A DNA stretch of 64,000 nucleotides, from contig CAVVFN010000008.1 of NCBI GenBank assembly GCA_963747515.1, positions 744,001 to 808,000 of the forward strand, given 5' to 3'. The position numbers and the translations under genes were made by a program. The notes under the pieces were generated by a model. It was not told the origin of the DNA and did not search any database. It was given only the letters and a program-made list of their open reading frames with translations. The DNA is from Mariniphaga sp963747515. Lineage in GTDB: Bacteria; Bacteroidota; Bacteroidia; Bacteroidales; Prolixibacteraceae. Below, in pieces: positions 42,658-52,084 of the stretch; within the stretch, counting starts at the first letter, position 1, and each line of letters starts with the position of its first letter.

Positions 42658-44028
42658 TCAGGAAGAAATCATTGTACCTGAATCCCTTACCATCTGCGGT
42701 AATCTTCTCCATTCTTTCACAAGTAACATGGAAACCACCAATGCCGAAAGTGAATCGGAAATGGGATAAGCCAGCCAGATACCTGAAATCCCAAAAAACT
42801 CAGGAAGGATGAAGAGTAATGGGATAAGCCCTATAACCTGCCGGAACAGTGTAGCAAACATCGCTATTTTGGCTTTCCCGATGGCCTGAAAAAAATGGGA
42901 AGCAACAATCTGGAATCCTACCAAAGGCAATGCCAGAATAACCAGTCGCAGCCCGTGAACAGTAATAGAATACAATTCGGCACTATCGGTATTAAACAAC
43001 CGCACCAGAACACCCGGGATGGCTTCAATTAAAATAAATGAAATCGCAGCAATTAGCGTAGCTGCAATTAAGGAAATCCGGAGTGCTTCTTTTACCCGTT
43101 CCACCGACTTTGCCCCGTAATTGAATCCAATTATCGGCTGCGAAGCCATGTTAATGGCCACTATTGTCATTATAACCAGGGAAAGTACGGAGTTCACAAT
43201 ACCCATTGCCCCCACAGCCAAATCGCCGCCAAAATCAATCAGCTTCTTGTTTATCAGCCCTTGCACAATACTGTTGGCAATCTGCATGGTAAAAGGAGCC
43301 ATGCCAATAGCTAGAATTTCCACCAGGATTTCCCACCTCACCCTGATGTTTTTGTTTTTTAAAATTATTACCGAACGCCGTCCCCTGAAGTGAACCAATA
43401 CCCAAACCATCAGCACAAACATAGAAATTACTGTAGCATAAGCCGCTCCCTTCACTCCCATATCTAGCCAGAATATAAAAATGGGATCGAGTACTATATT
43501 AGTGCCTGCGCTAATCAACATCGAAAACATGGCAATGCGCGCATTTCCTTCTGAACGAATTACATTGTTAAGAGAAAAACCCACTACCATAAATGGTGTT
43601 CCTGCAAGTACGATGTTCAGGTAATCGTTGGCATATTGAAAAGTTTCATTGGTTGATCCAAACGACCTCAATATAGGCTCCTTAAAAAGATAGGTAACAA
43701 TCATTATTAATACCGAAACCAGCATCATAAGAGCAAACCCTGTTCCAAGGGTTTCTTCGGCCCTATCCATATTCCTCTTTCCCAGGTTGATGGATACATA
43801 AACTCCAGTACCGATTCCAATGAGCATACCAAATCCCATCATAATGAGCATAACGGGAAAAATAACAGATAAGCCCGATAAAGCTTCGGCACTAACTCCC
43901 TGCCCGATAAATATGCGATCGACTATGTTATAGAGCGCATTTACGAATACACCCACGAAGGCAGGCACAAAATATTTAAACATCAGGCGTCCAACACCGG
44001 CACTCCTTAATTCTTCCACTTTTCCCAT
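42658..44028 (-). CDS. MATE family efflux transporter
   Basis: A 456-residue membrane protein with about 12 helices and two-fold internal repeat. Family features include the N-terminal FVNALYNIVDRIFIGQG with the Asp in helix 1, GTPFMVVGFSLNNVIRSEGN, NIVLDPIFIF in helix 5-6, and INMASQPIIGFNYGAK at the start of the second half. It exports cationic compounds using Na+ or H+. It is preceded by an exact -7 box only five bases before the ATG. Confidence 0.92.
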   Translation of the reverse strand: MGKVEELRSAGVGRLMFKYFVPAFVGVFVNALYNIVDRIFIGQGVSAEALSGLSVIFPVMLIMMGFGMLIGIGTGVYVSINLGKRNMDRAEETLGTGFALMMLVSVLIMIVTYLFKEPILRSFGSTNETFQYANDYLNIVLAGTPFMVVGFSLNNVIRSEGNARIAMFSMLISAGTNIVLDPIFIFWLDMGVKGAAYATVISMFVLMVWVLVHFRGRRSVIILKNKNIRVRWEILVEILAIGMAPFTMQIANSIVQGLINKKLIDFGGDLAVGAMGIVNSVLSLVIMTIVAINMASQPIIGFNYGAKSVERVKEALRISLIAATLIAAISFILIEAIPGVLVRLFNTDSAELYSITVHGLRLVILALPLVGFQIVASHFFQAIGKAKIAMFATLFRQVIGLIPLLFILPEFFGISGIWLAYPISDSLSALVVSMLLVKEWRRLPQMVRDSGTMISS

Positions 44029-44033
44029 TGCCG

Positions 44034-44041
44034 CAAAGGTA
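44034..44041 (-). promoter_or_regulatory. Putative MATE promoter -7 element
   Basis: Reads TACCTTTG on the minus strand, an exact TAnnTTTG match. The MATE ATG begins five bases after it, so the transcript would be leaderless. Confidence 0.5.
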
Positions 44042-44399
44042 AATAATTCGATCTACTTCATCCTCGTTCTGCAGAACTGAATGGTTTCTGTTTTTTACCT
44101 TCTATATGATCACATACGCTGATAAAATAAATCTTCTCTTGCTCTGAACCTTTCTAATTCAATGTATTCTCAAAATTAATTTTGAATTTAATAAAGGACA
44201 AGGTAAATATATGAACCTTCTTTTTCATTAAATCCACCATTCCTAAAAAAGAATAGCAAAACAGATGTCTCAGGATAATTAAGTTTATCAGCAAAGCGTT
44301 TACTGTAAGAAACGACAAAGGAATAAGGAATTAAGGCAAGAGAAAACAAAAGCAACCGTGCAAAAAGTCGGGCTTTATTATCCTGCCCAAATATTTAAT
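44042..44399. other. Intergenic region, AT-rich
   Basis: About 360 bases between divergent MATE and HEAT-like genes. No open frame, RNA gene or clear repeat recognised; AT-rich spacer with the two promoters at its ends. Confidence 0.5.
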
Positions 44400-44407
44400 T
44401 AGTTTTG
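44400..44407 (+). promoter_or_regulatory. Putative promoter -7 element for the HEAT-like/PorP genes
   Basis: TAGTTTTG matches TAnnTTTG and lies 17 bases before the ATG at 44425. Confidence 0.45.
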
Positions 44408-44424
44408 CAAAAAATATCGGTTTC

Positions 44425-44931
44425 ATGGACAGCAGAAAAACAGATAAAAATTTAGAAGCAAGATTATCGTCGGGAAGAAAGATTACCGTATTATCGGCAT
44501 TAGATGAAATAAAAACAAAAGGAAATGTTGCTTATCTCCCTTTGTTGTTCAATCTGTTAAATTCCAATCCGGATAATCAGGTTGAGAAAGAGATTCTCAA
44601 CATTTTAGGGTCCCTGAAAATTCAGGAAGCAGCTCCTGTAATGGCCGAAGCGCTTGAAACCAAAGAATACAAATCGTTAAGAAAAAAACTATTAACCGCA
44701 TGTTGGCAAAATGGTCTTGATTATAATAGCTATCTTCCAGTTTTTATTGACATAATCATTAAGGAAGAATGGGAAACCGGATTTGAAGCTTTCACTGTAA
44801 TCGAAAATATGGAAACTTATCCGGGACAGGAAATCATTGACCTTTCGGTTTCCATGATAAACAATGCATTGCCTGGTTCTGCAAGCAAAAAAAAGTATTT
44901 TCTTCAGGAAATTCTGGTTCTAATTTGTTAA
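44425..44931 (+). CDS. HEAT-repeat-like hypothetical protein
   Basis: A 168-residue soluble, all-helical protein. Helix pairs of about 35 residues (GNVAYLPLLFNLLNSNPDNQ, then VEKEILNILGSLKIQEAAPV, EYKSLRKKLLTACWQNGL) resemble HEAT repeats used as protein-binding scaffolds. No signal peptide or catalytic motif. It precedes the two PorP/SprF genes by 39 bases in the same orientation, so it may be co-transcribed, but no function can be assigned. Confidence 0.7.
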   Translation: MDSRKTDKNLEARLSSGRKITVLSALDEIKTKGNVAYLPLLFNLLNSNPDNQVEKEILNILGSLKIQEAAPVMAEALETKEYKSLRKKLLTACWQNGLDYNSYLPVFIDIIIKEEWETGFEAFTVIENMETYPGQEIIDLSVSMINNALPGSASKKKYFLQEILVLIC

Positions 44932-44970
44932 GTAAGAATAGTCTGTTTAATCTGAGAAAGCGTCATCTAA

Positions 44971-45948
44971 TTGAAAAAAAGCGTTAAAATAAGTATACTG
45001 GTTGCTCTTTTATCAACCGGTTTTAATTGCAGTGCACAAATCGAACAAGGACTTCTTCCTTATTCAAACAACCTGTTGATAAATCCTTCATTTGCCGGTT
45101 TTAACAAATCAACCAACGTTTGGAGCACCCTTCAATTTTTCAATGAATCCAGAAAACGTATAGATTACTCTTTTTCAATTACCTACGACACATGGTCAGA
45201 AAAAATGGAAGCCGGAACAGCATGGTATTTTTACCAGGGATTAAAAGGAGAGACGAATACCAATTATTTTGGTACAGGATTTACCTTTTCAAAGCCTTTC
45301 TATTTAAAAAACAATGAACTCATTCCCTCTATAAATATCAATTATTTTTTATACACAAAACAATGGTATGTGCATGTTTTGGATGGAATGCTGGATTTGG
45401 AACAAGATGAATTTGGAAATAGTATTTATCAGCCTCCCGGTAAAGACTTTATGCTTTATAATAAATTTACCCCCCGGTTAGGATTGTTGTGGAATTCACC
45501 GGAATTAACGTTAGGAATCTCAGCCTCAAGACATTATACGGTCAGGAGTTCTTCCATAACACCCGAACATTATTTTGTTTTAAATGCATCCCAAAAAATG
45601 CGGGGAAAACATAAAGGACTGGAATCACAACCATTTAAAGCCAGCCCTGAACTGGTGGTACTTGTTTCAAAAAATCTGCTGGTTTCCAGGGCGGGTTTTC
45701 GAATGGAGCAGGTAGATCGCATTATGGCTTTATTCATTCAAAATAACTTTACAGAAAACACACACGGTATTGCAGGAATATTCGGATGGAGGTCGGACAA
45801 TCTGAAAGTTATTCTTACGGCAGGCGGTGCATATTCCATTCAATCTAAAAAGCCAGTTTTGTTTGGTGAAATCAGCTTTGGATTTGTCATCCCCTATCAG
45901 TTTTCAAATTTGAAAGATCCATGGGCTCCTCCCGATAATTTATATTAA
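44971..45948 (+). CDS. PorP/SprF family type IX secretion membrane protein
   Basis: A 325-residue outer-membrane beta-barrel protein. Start is TTG at 44971 (the codon before it is a stop, so no earlier start exists), followed by a signal peptide (ISILVALLSTGFNCSAQ). The opening LPYSNNLLINPSFAGFNKST is the PorP/SprF signature (YSNN...INPSFAG). Alternating hydrophobic strands run to the end. SprF-type proteins help particular type IX cargo across the outer membrane; the nearby giant adhesin is the obvious cargo. Confidence 0.88.
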   Translation: MKKSVKISILVALLSTGFNCSAQIEQGLLPYSNNLLINPSFAGFNKSTNVWSTLQFFNESRKRIDYSFSITYDTWSEKMEAGTAWYFYQGLKGETNTNYFGTGFTFSKPFYLKNNELIPSININYFLYTKQWYVHVLDGMLDLEQDEFGNSIYQPPGKDFMLYNKFTPRLGLLWNSPELTLGISASRHYTVRSSSITPEHYFVLNASQKMRGKHKGLESQPFKASPELVVLVSKNLLVSRAGFRMEQVDRIMALFIQNNFTENTHGIAGIFGWRSDNLKVILTAGGAYSIQSKKPVLFGEISFGFVIPYQFSNLKDPWAPPDNLY

Positions 45949-45985
45949 TTTTATTATATTGTATGAAATAAAGAACACCCAATAC

Positions 45986-46966
45986 ATGCGCAGTTCCTTA
46001 ATCATAGTACTTATAATCCTTCTTTTCAAAAGTATTTCAGCACAGGATCCTGGATTTTCCCAATTCTATTCCAACCCATTGTACCTGAATCCTGCCCTTG
46101 CAGGCACCACTGAACTTCCCCGGGTGGCAATCAATTACAGGAACCAGTGGCCTCAACGGGGTACAACGTTCAGCACCTATTCACTCTCATACGACCAACT
46201 TCTTTTAAAAAGAAATGCAGGGATTGGATTTCAGGTAATGCATGATCAGGAACTTAATAATGTAATAAACACAAATTCCTTAACTTTTTCCTATTCCTAT
46301 CATTTGCAACTTGGATTCGAAAGTTTTATGACTCTAGGTTTGCAGGCAGGAATGGTATACAAACAATTCAACATTGGCAATCTTGTATTTCCATCTGGTA
46401 TCAATCAATTAACCGGTGAAATATCAGAATGGGTTTCAAGCCAATATTCAGATGAAACAAAGGTATATCCTGATTTTGCAGTGGGAGCAGTGGGTCAGCA
46501 TGGGGAGTATTTCTGGGGAGCAAGCCTGCATCATCTGAACCGTCCCGACGAGTCAATCTTAAAGGGAGATCAGAAAGGCAGACTGCCGGTAAAAGGTACC
46601 ATACATGCAGGAGCAACCCTTCATCGATTACATTTTGGTCTGCTTTCAAGAGAATTCACGCTCTCCCCGAATATATTATATCAGCAGCAGGGAAGTTTTA
46701 ATCAGCTAAATCTGGGAGTTTATATGATTGAAAAATCAGTCCTGATTGGAGGCTGGTTCCGGAATAACATGGATTTAAGACCGGATGCACTTATTGTTCT
46801 TGCAGGATTTGCTCTTGAAAAAATACAAATTGGATACAGTTATGATTTTACCATTTCGAAGCTCTCAAATTACAGCTATGGTTCGCATGAAATTTCGCTG
46901 AAGATTTTTCCGGGAAGAAAAAAAGATACTCCCCTACGGAAAAAATTAATTATTCCGATGATTTGA
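45986..46966 (+). CDS. PorP/SprF family type IX secretion membrane protein (second copy)
   Basis: About 326 residues from ATG 45986; an upstream in-frame TTG (45959) is less likely since the signal peptide RSSLIIVLIILLFKSISAQ follows the ATG directly. The motif FSQFYSNPLYLNPALAGTTE is classic PorP/SprF and is closer to the family consensus than the first copy. The rest is a beta-barrel. It faces the end of the adhesin gene (convergent, 242 bp apart). Confidence 0.92.
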   Translation: MRSSLIIVLIILLFKSISAQDPGFSQFYSNPLYLNPALAGTTELPRVAINYRNQWPQRGTTFSTYSLSYDQLLLKRNAGIGFQVMHDQELNNVINTNSLTFSYSYHLQLGFESFMTLGLQAGMVYKQFNIGNLVFPSGINQLTGEISEWVSSQYSDETKVYPDFAVGAVGQHGEYFWGASLHHLNRPDESILKGDQKGRLPVKGTIHAGATLHRLHFGLLSREFTLSPNILYQQQGSFNQLNLGVYMIEKSVLIGGWFRNNMDLRPDALIVLAGFALEKIQIGYSYDFTISKLSNYSYGSHEISLKIFPGRKKDTPLRKKLIIPMI

Positions 46967-47208
46967 AAACCCACCTCACTTTTACTGAATCCATCCACCA
47001 TCAAGGGTTTATTTTTCTTTCTCATTTTCTTGTTTTATTCCGTCCATTTGCCATGGGACTATAAATTTTTCATGAGAAAGATGATATTTAAAACTCTTGT
47101 GGTACTGTCCTCTGTAAGGATAATTGGTTTCATTTTCCTTTCTGTATTTAAACACAGTTTCCATACACCTATATACGAAATACAACGATTTTTAGTTTTA
47201 TCTGTTTT

Positions 47209-50200
47209 TCAATAAAAAAGTGTCACGCTACCCTTTTGTGTATGGGTTTTACCCTGAAAGTCAAAATACTCCAGAACCCATAAGTAGCTTCCTGCCGGGG
47301 CATTGGAGCCATTTTTCATTTTTCCGTCCCATCCGTTTTCAGGGCTCTCAGAAGTAAAAATGATTTCTCCCCACCGGTTAAAAATTAACAATTTATAACC
47401 TTCATTAACGATGCCATCAGCATAAATCCGGAATTCACGGTCTTCCTGCAAAGCTGCATTGGGAGAAAAAGCCGTGGGTGGAAAAACCTTATCAAAATTA
47501 ACCTCTATGCGGGTAAAGGCAGAATCGGTGCAACCAAATTCGTTAACAACCAGCAAAGAAACATCAAAATATCCCAGTTTTTCAAACTTATGATCCGGAC
47601 TTTGTTCACTTGTGCCAAATGAATCATCATCAAAGTCCCATTCATATTGAGTAGCACCCTGGCTGAAGTTTTCAAATTGAATAACCGCATCGGTTACGAG
47701 AACCGAAGATCTGCTGGCAGAAAAATCAGCTTCAGGAACCGGATACACAAAGACTTTTCCGGGGAGGAACAAGGAATCGGAGCAGCCTGTCAGGGAAGAA
47801 AATGCTGTTACTGACACATCGAAATACTGATTCTCCTCTGTATACTGCTGCGAAACAGAAGCACCTTCATCTGTTTGTCCATTGCCCAGATCCCATTTAT
47901 AATCTACCTGGTCAGTAAAATCGGAAGTGGAAAGAGAGAACTGCACATTAAATGGCGGGCAGCCACTGATGGTATCGGCAGGAAGACTTAACACAGGTTT
48001 CCTTTTAAACGTTTTAAACAAGGTATCGGTCTTGCAACCGAACCCGGAAACTACCTGAAGACCGATTTCTGCTGTAGGGCTGCCGGTAAGATTCAACTGA
48101 AGCGGCCCTGCACTGTTGCCCGGATTTTCAACTATTTCTTCAGGTTGGATATCCGTTAAATCCCATAAAAAGGTGTCTCCTGAACCAACAGATCCCTTAT
48201 ACCAGATTTCCTCATTACCCTCATAACAGGTTGATTCATTAAAATCAATATCAACAGAAGGCGCCGGATGCACAAACACTTTCCCCGGAAGAAAAAGGGA
48301 ATCGGAGCAGCCTGTCAGGGAAGAAAATGCTGTTACTGACACATCGAAATACTGATTCTCCTCTGTATACTGCTGCGAAACAGAAGCACCTTCATCTGTT
48401 TGTCCATTGCCCAGATCCCATTTATAATCTACCTGGTCAGTAAAATCGGAAGTGGAAAGAGAGAACTGCACATTAAATGGCGGGCAGCCACTGATGGTAT
48501 CGGCCGGAAGACTTAACACAGGTTTCCTTTTAAACGTTTTAAACAAGGTATCGGTCTTGCAGCCGAACCCGGAAACTACCTGAAGACCGATTTCTGCTCT
48601 AGGGCTGCCGGTAAGATTCAACTGAAGCGGCCCTGCACTGTTGCCCGGATTTTCAACTATTTCTTCAGGTTGGATATCCGTTAAATCCCATATAAAGGTG
48701 TCTCCTGAACCAACAGATCCCTTATACCAGATTTCCTCATTCCCCTCATAACAGGTTGATTCATTAAAATCAATATCAACAGAAGGCGCCGGATGCACAA
48801 ACACTTTCCCGGGGAGAAAAAGGGAATCGGAGCAGCCTGTCAGAGAAGAAACCGCTGTTACTGACACATCGAAATACTGATTCTCCTTTATATACTCCGC
48901 TGTTACTGAGACACCTTCTTCCGTTTGTCCATTGCCCAAATCCCAGGAATAAATTACCTGATCAGAAAAATCGGAAGTGGAAAGAGAAAATGGCACATTG
49001 AAAGGCGGGCAGCCACTGATGCTATCGGCCGGAAGACTAAAGACGGGTTTCCTTTTAAAGGTTTTAAACAAGGTATCAGAGTTGCACCCGAAGCGGGATA
49101 CTACCTGAAGTCCGATTTCTGCTGTAGGGCTGCCGATAAGATTCACCTGAAGCGGCCCTGCACTGTTGCCCGGATTTTCAACTATTTCTTCAGGTTGTAA
49201 ATCCGTTAAATCCCATATAAAGGATTCTCCTGAACCAGCAGATCCCTTATACCAGATTTCCTCATTCCCCTCATAACAGGTTGATTCATTAAAATCAATA
49301 TCAACAGAAGGCGCCGGATGCACAAACACTTTCCCGGGGAGAAAAAGGGAATCGGAGCAGCCTGTCAGAGAAGAAACCGCTGTTACTGACACATCGAAAT
49401 ACTGATTCTCCTTTATATACTCCGCTGTTACTGAGACACCTTCTTCCGTTTGTCCATTGCCCAAATCCCAGGAATAAATTACCTGATCAGAAAAATCGGA
49501 AGTGGAAAGAGAAAATGGCACATTGAAAGGCGGGCAGCCACTGATGCTATCGGCCGGAAGACTAAAGACGGGTTTCCTTTTAAAGGTTTTAAACAAGGTA
49601 TCAGAGTTGCACCCGAAGCGGGATACTACCTGAAGTCCGATTTCTGCTGTAGGGTTGCCGATAAGATTCACCTGAAGCGGCCCTGCACTGTTGCCCGGAT
49701 TTTCAACTATTTCTTCAGGTTGTAAATCCGTTAAATCCCATCTAAAAGTATATTCTGAACCAGCAGATCCTTTGTACCAGATTTCCTCATTACCCTCATA
49801 ACAGGTTGATTCATTAAAATCAATATCAACAGAAGGCGCCGGATGCACAAACACTTTCCCGGGAAGAAAAAGGGAATCGGAACAGCCAGTCAGAGAAGAA
49901 ACCGCTGTTACTGACACATCGAAATACTGATTCTCCTTTAAATACTCCGCTGTTACTGAGACACCTTCTTCCGTTTGTCCATTGCCCAAATCCCAGGAAT
50001 AAATTACCTGATCAGAAAAATCGGAAGTGGAAAGAGAAAATGGCACATTGAAAGGCGGGCAGCCACTGATGCTATCAGCCGGAAGACTAAAGACGGGTTT
50101 CCTTTTAAAGGTTTTAAACAAGGTATCAGAGTTGCACCCGAAGCGGGATACTACCTGAAGTCCGATTTCTGCTGTAGGGCTGCCGATAAGATTCACCTGA

Positions 50201-52074
50201 AGCGGCCCTGCACTGTTGCCCGGATTTTCAACTATTTCTTCAGGTTGTAAATCCGTTAAATCCCATCTAAAGGTATATTCTGAACCAGCAGATCCTTTGT
50301 ACCAGATTTCCTCATTACCCTCATAACAGACCGATTCACTAAAATCAAGATCAACAGAAGGCGCCGGATGAACTTTAATCCTATTATCTATTGTATCTGA
50401 AACTTCGCATCCTTCGGCAGAAAGGATTCTCAGCGACACATTATAACTTTTGACAACAGTATCAGTATTCTCAAAGGTTAAAGCAGGATTTTCGCTGACA
50501 GAAGTTCCTTCGCCTTCAAAATCCCAAAAAAGTTCTTCAACTTCCTCTGAAGCCGAATAATTAAACTGAACTTTTAATGGGGAGCATCCTTCCGGATGAT
50601 CAGCAAAAATATCCAGCACAGGTTTAACGGTTACCGGAATCTGAACCGAGTCGGTACATCCGTTTTCAATTATTTTCAATCCTGCAGTACGACTTGACTG
50701 ACCTTTTCCCAATGGAATCTGTAAGTTATCGAGATTGACCCCGGAATCAAAAAGTGTATCGTTCCTGTACCATTCAAAAAGCGCATCGCCTTCAACATCT
50801 CCATCAAAGTAGAGTTCAAGACTGTAACCCACACAAGTTGCTTTATCAATATTTAATGCTGCCACAGGCTGGTGCTGAAATGAGATAGTGATGGTATCGT
50901 ACCAGCTGCACTGGTTTTCGTTATATACTTCCAGTTCAAAACGGAAACGCCCTGAGGCTGTCACCTGAACCGTGGGTGTAAGGGTATTGTCATTCAATAC
51001 TCTGGAATTGGGGTCAAGAGGGCGCAGTTTAACAGGAATATTTTGGTCAATGTGTATGTTCACTTGCTGCTCCCGTTCACCACAAACCAGCGTATCGTAT
51101 TCATCAATACTAATTTCGGGTACTTGATTTACACCAACAACGGCAGAGGCCGACAATTGAATTTTGGGGTCGTCATCCATTCCGCCATATTCTACTATGA
51201 AGCCCTGAGATCGGTATGCTGAACCAGGAATTCCATCTCCTCCAGCTCTCAAATCATTCCAGGTTTTGTCTGCTTTATTAGGATCCTGATTTATATGGGC
51301 ATAATCTTCACCATAACTATCATTAGGTTCTCCCTCCGACCAGTTTGAATATAGTCCGTTAACAGGCTGCCCGTCAGCATCTCCCTGCCAGAAAACAGTA
51401 CCTGCCTCCGGTCCCGTAGCCCATCTCCAGGTCCCTTCTTCATTTTCACCCTCATCAGTTGCACCTATCCAACCCAGACCGTCAACTTTCGACCAGATAA
51501 AATCATTTTCGACGGAGGATGTAATGGTGGCCAAATACCCTTGCAATCCGTGATATTCTCTTTCAGGTGCTGCAGCTGTACTCCTGGCATCATTCCAGGT
51601 AATATCTACCTGAGGGATAAACTTATAAAAATGCCCTGTTTCAGGTAAAAAATCTGCATCGAGCAGGCTTATTGATATTGAGCGGAATTCAGTTGAAGGT
51701 GCTGCTGCTGTATTTTCATAAAAAACATTTCGTGCGGCTTCCTGAAGTTCTGCTGATGTACCTTTCCCTGTTAATGTAAGATTGCCTACTATAGGGTCCC
51801 AGTCAGCCAAAAACTTATTTCCCGTGTAGAAAAGGACATCTTCTCCGGTAACATAATTTGCTATTGAGATTTTTATCCCATCAGAAGGTTGATCAACATT
51901 ATAATTTTCAATTATTATCCCCGGAGTTACAGCAACAGGGTTTCCGCAATAAAAAAGTATATCGGCACCGGGGTTGTCAATAATAATTGACTCATCCGGC
52001 TGCTGGGCTGAAAGCCTGATGTAACTTAGGAAAACCAGAAGCATAAAATAAAATATGTGGAGAGGGTTTCTCAT
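47209..52074 (-). CDS. Giant secreted adhesin: C-type lectin, PKD/Ig-like repeats, gliding-type C-terminal domain
   Basis: A 1621-residue cell-surface protein exported by the type IX system. Signal peptide 1-24 (HIFYFMLLVFLSYIRLSAQ). Residues about 146-298 are a C-type lectin domain with the calcium/sugar motif EPN at 249-251 and WND at 272-274, the mannose-type pattern. Ig/PKD-like domains follow, then five tandem 175-residue repeats at about 569-1443 (each opening HPAPSVD and containing NESTCYEGNEEIWYKGS and a PKD strand YSWDLGNGQT), a last PKD domain (YEWDFDDDSFGTSEQSPDHK) and a C-terminal sorting domain (about 1531-1621: TAFSPNAALQEDREFRIYAD, FNRWGEIIF, NGWDGKMKNG, PAGSYLWVL). It should bind glycans. 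It is 10 bases from the upstream dehydrogenase gene on the same strand. Confidence 0.92.
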   Translation of the reverse strand: MRNPLHIFYFMLLVFLSYIRLSAQQPDESIIIDNPGADILFYCGNPVAVTPGIIIENYNVDQPSDGIKISIANYVTGEDVLFYTGNKFLADWDPIVGNLTLTGKGTSAELQEAARNVFYENTAAAPSTEFRSISISLLDADFLPETGHFYKFIPQVDITWNDARSTAAAPEREYHGLQGYLATITSSVENDFIWSKVDGLGWIGATDEGENEEGTWRWATGPEAGTVFWQGDADGQPVNGLYSNWSEGEPNDSYGEDYAHINQDPNKADKTWNDLRAGGDGIPGSAYRSQGFIVEYGGMDDDPKIQLSASAVVGVNQVPEISIDEYDTLVCGEREQQVNIHIDQNIPVKLRPLDPNSRVLNDNTLTPTVQVTASGRFRFELEVYNENQCSWYDTITISFQHQPVAALNIDKATCVGYSLELYFDGDVEGDALFEWYRNDTLFDSGVNLDNLQIPLGKGQSSRTAGLKIIENGCTDSVQIPVTVKPVLDIFADHPEGCSPLKVQFNYSASEEVEELFWDFEGEGTSVSENPALTFENTDTVVKSYNVSLRILSAEGCEVSDTIDNRIKVHPAPSVDLDFSESVCYEGNEEIWYKGSAGSEYTFRWDLTDLQPEEIVENPGNSAGPLQVNLIGSPTAEIGLQVVSRFGCNSDTLFKTFKRKPVFSLPADSISGCPPFNVPFSLSTSDFSDQVIYSWDLGNGQTEEGVSVTAEYLKENQYFDVSVTAVSSLTGCSDSLFLPGKVFVHPAPSVDIDFNESTCYEGNEEIWYKGSAGSEYTFRWDLTDLQPEEIVENPGNSAGPLQVNLIGNPTAEIGLQVVSRFGCNSDTLFKTFKRKPVFSLPADSISGCPPFNVPFSLSTSDFSDQVIYSWDLGNGQTEEGVSVTAEYIKENQYFDVSVTAVSSLTGCSDSLFLPGKVFVHPAPSVDIDFNESTCYEGNEEIWYKGSAGSGESFIWDLTDLQPEEIVENPGNSAGPLQVNLIGSPTAEIGLQVVSRFGCNSDTLFKTFKRKPVFSLPADSISGCPPFNVPFSLSTSDFSDQVIYSWDLGNGQTEEGVSVTAEYIKENQYFDVSVTAVSSLTGCSDSLFLPGKVFVHPAPSVDIDFNESTCYEGNEEIWYKGSVGSGDTFIWDLTDIQPEEIVENPGNSAGPLQLNLTGSPRAEIGLQVVSGFGCKTDTLFKTFKRKPVLSLPADTISGCPPFNVQFSLSTSDFTDQVDYKWDLGNGQTDEGASVSQQYTEENQYFDVSVTAFSSLTGCSDSLFLPGKVFVHPAPSVDIDFNESTCYEGNEEIWYKGSVGSGDTFLWDLTDIQPEEIVENPGNSAGPLQLNLTGSPTAEIGLQVVSGFGCKTDTLFKTFKRKPVLSLPADTISGCPPFNVQFSLSTSDFTDQVDYKWDLGNGQTDEGASVSQQYTEENQYFDVSVTAFSSLTGCSDSLFLPGKVFVYPVPEADFSASRSSVLVTDAVIQFENFSQGATQYEWDFDDDSFGTSEQSPDHKFEKLGYFDVSLLVVNEFGCTDSAFTRIEVNFDKVFPPTAFSPNAALQEDREFRIYADGIVNEGYKLLIFNRWGEIIFTSESPENGWDGKMKNGSNAPAGSYLWVLEYFDFQGKTHTQKGSVTLFY
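47746..50370. repeat. Five tandem 525-bp repeats inside the adhesin gene
   Basis: The marker GGCGCCGGATG recurs at 48260, 48785, 49310, 49835 and 50360, exactly 525 bases apart, with a diverged copy at 47735. Units in protein order are 49846-50370, 49321-49845, 48796-49320, 48271-48795 and 47746-48270. None has an insertion or deletion. The first three are nearly identical to each other and the last two form a second subgroup, so recent duplication or gene conversion is likely. Copy number may be wrong in a short-read assembly. Confidence 0.95.
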
Positions 52075-52084
52075 ACATTTTGGT

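Noticed and set aside
42630..42658. Inverted repeat AATGATT...AATCATT as a terminator of the MATE gene
   Set aside because: Weak AT stem with an internal CGG/CCG and no T-run; overlaps the MATE stop codon, so not listed as a terminator.
47030..47215. A 61-codon plus-strand frame between the second PorP gene and the adhesin
   Set aside because: No homology recognised; a convergent gap with unremarkable AT-rich sequence is a simpler reading.
48925..50250. Three nearly identical 91-codon plus-strand frames spaced 525 bp apart
   Set aside because: They are antisense readings of the tandem repeats of the adhesin gene; the minus-strand frame has the domains and signal peptide.
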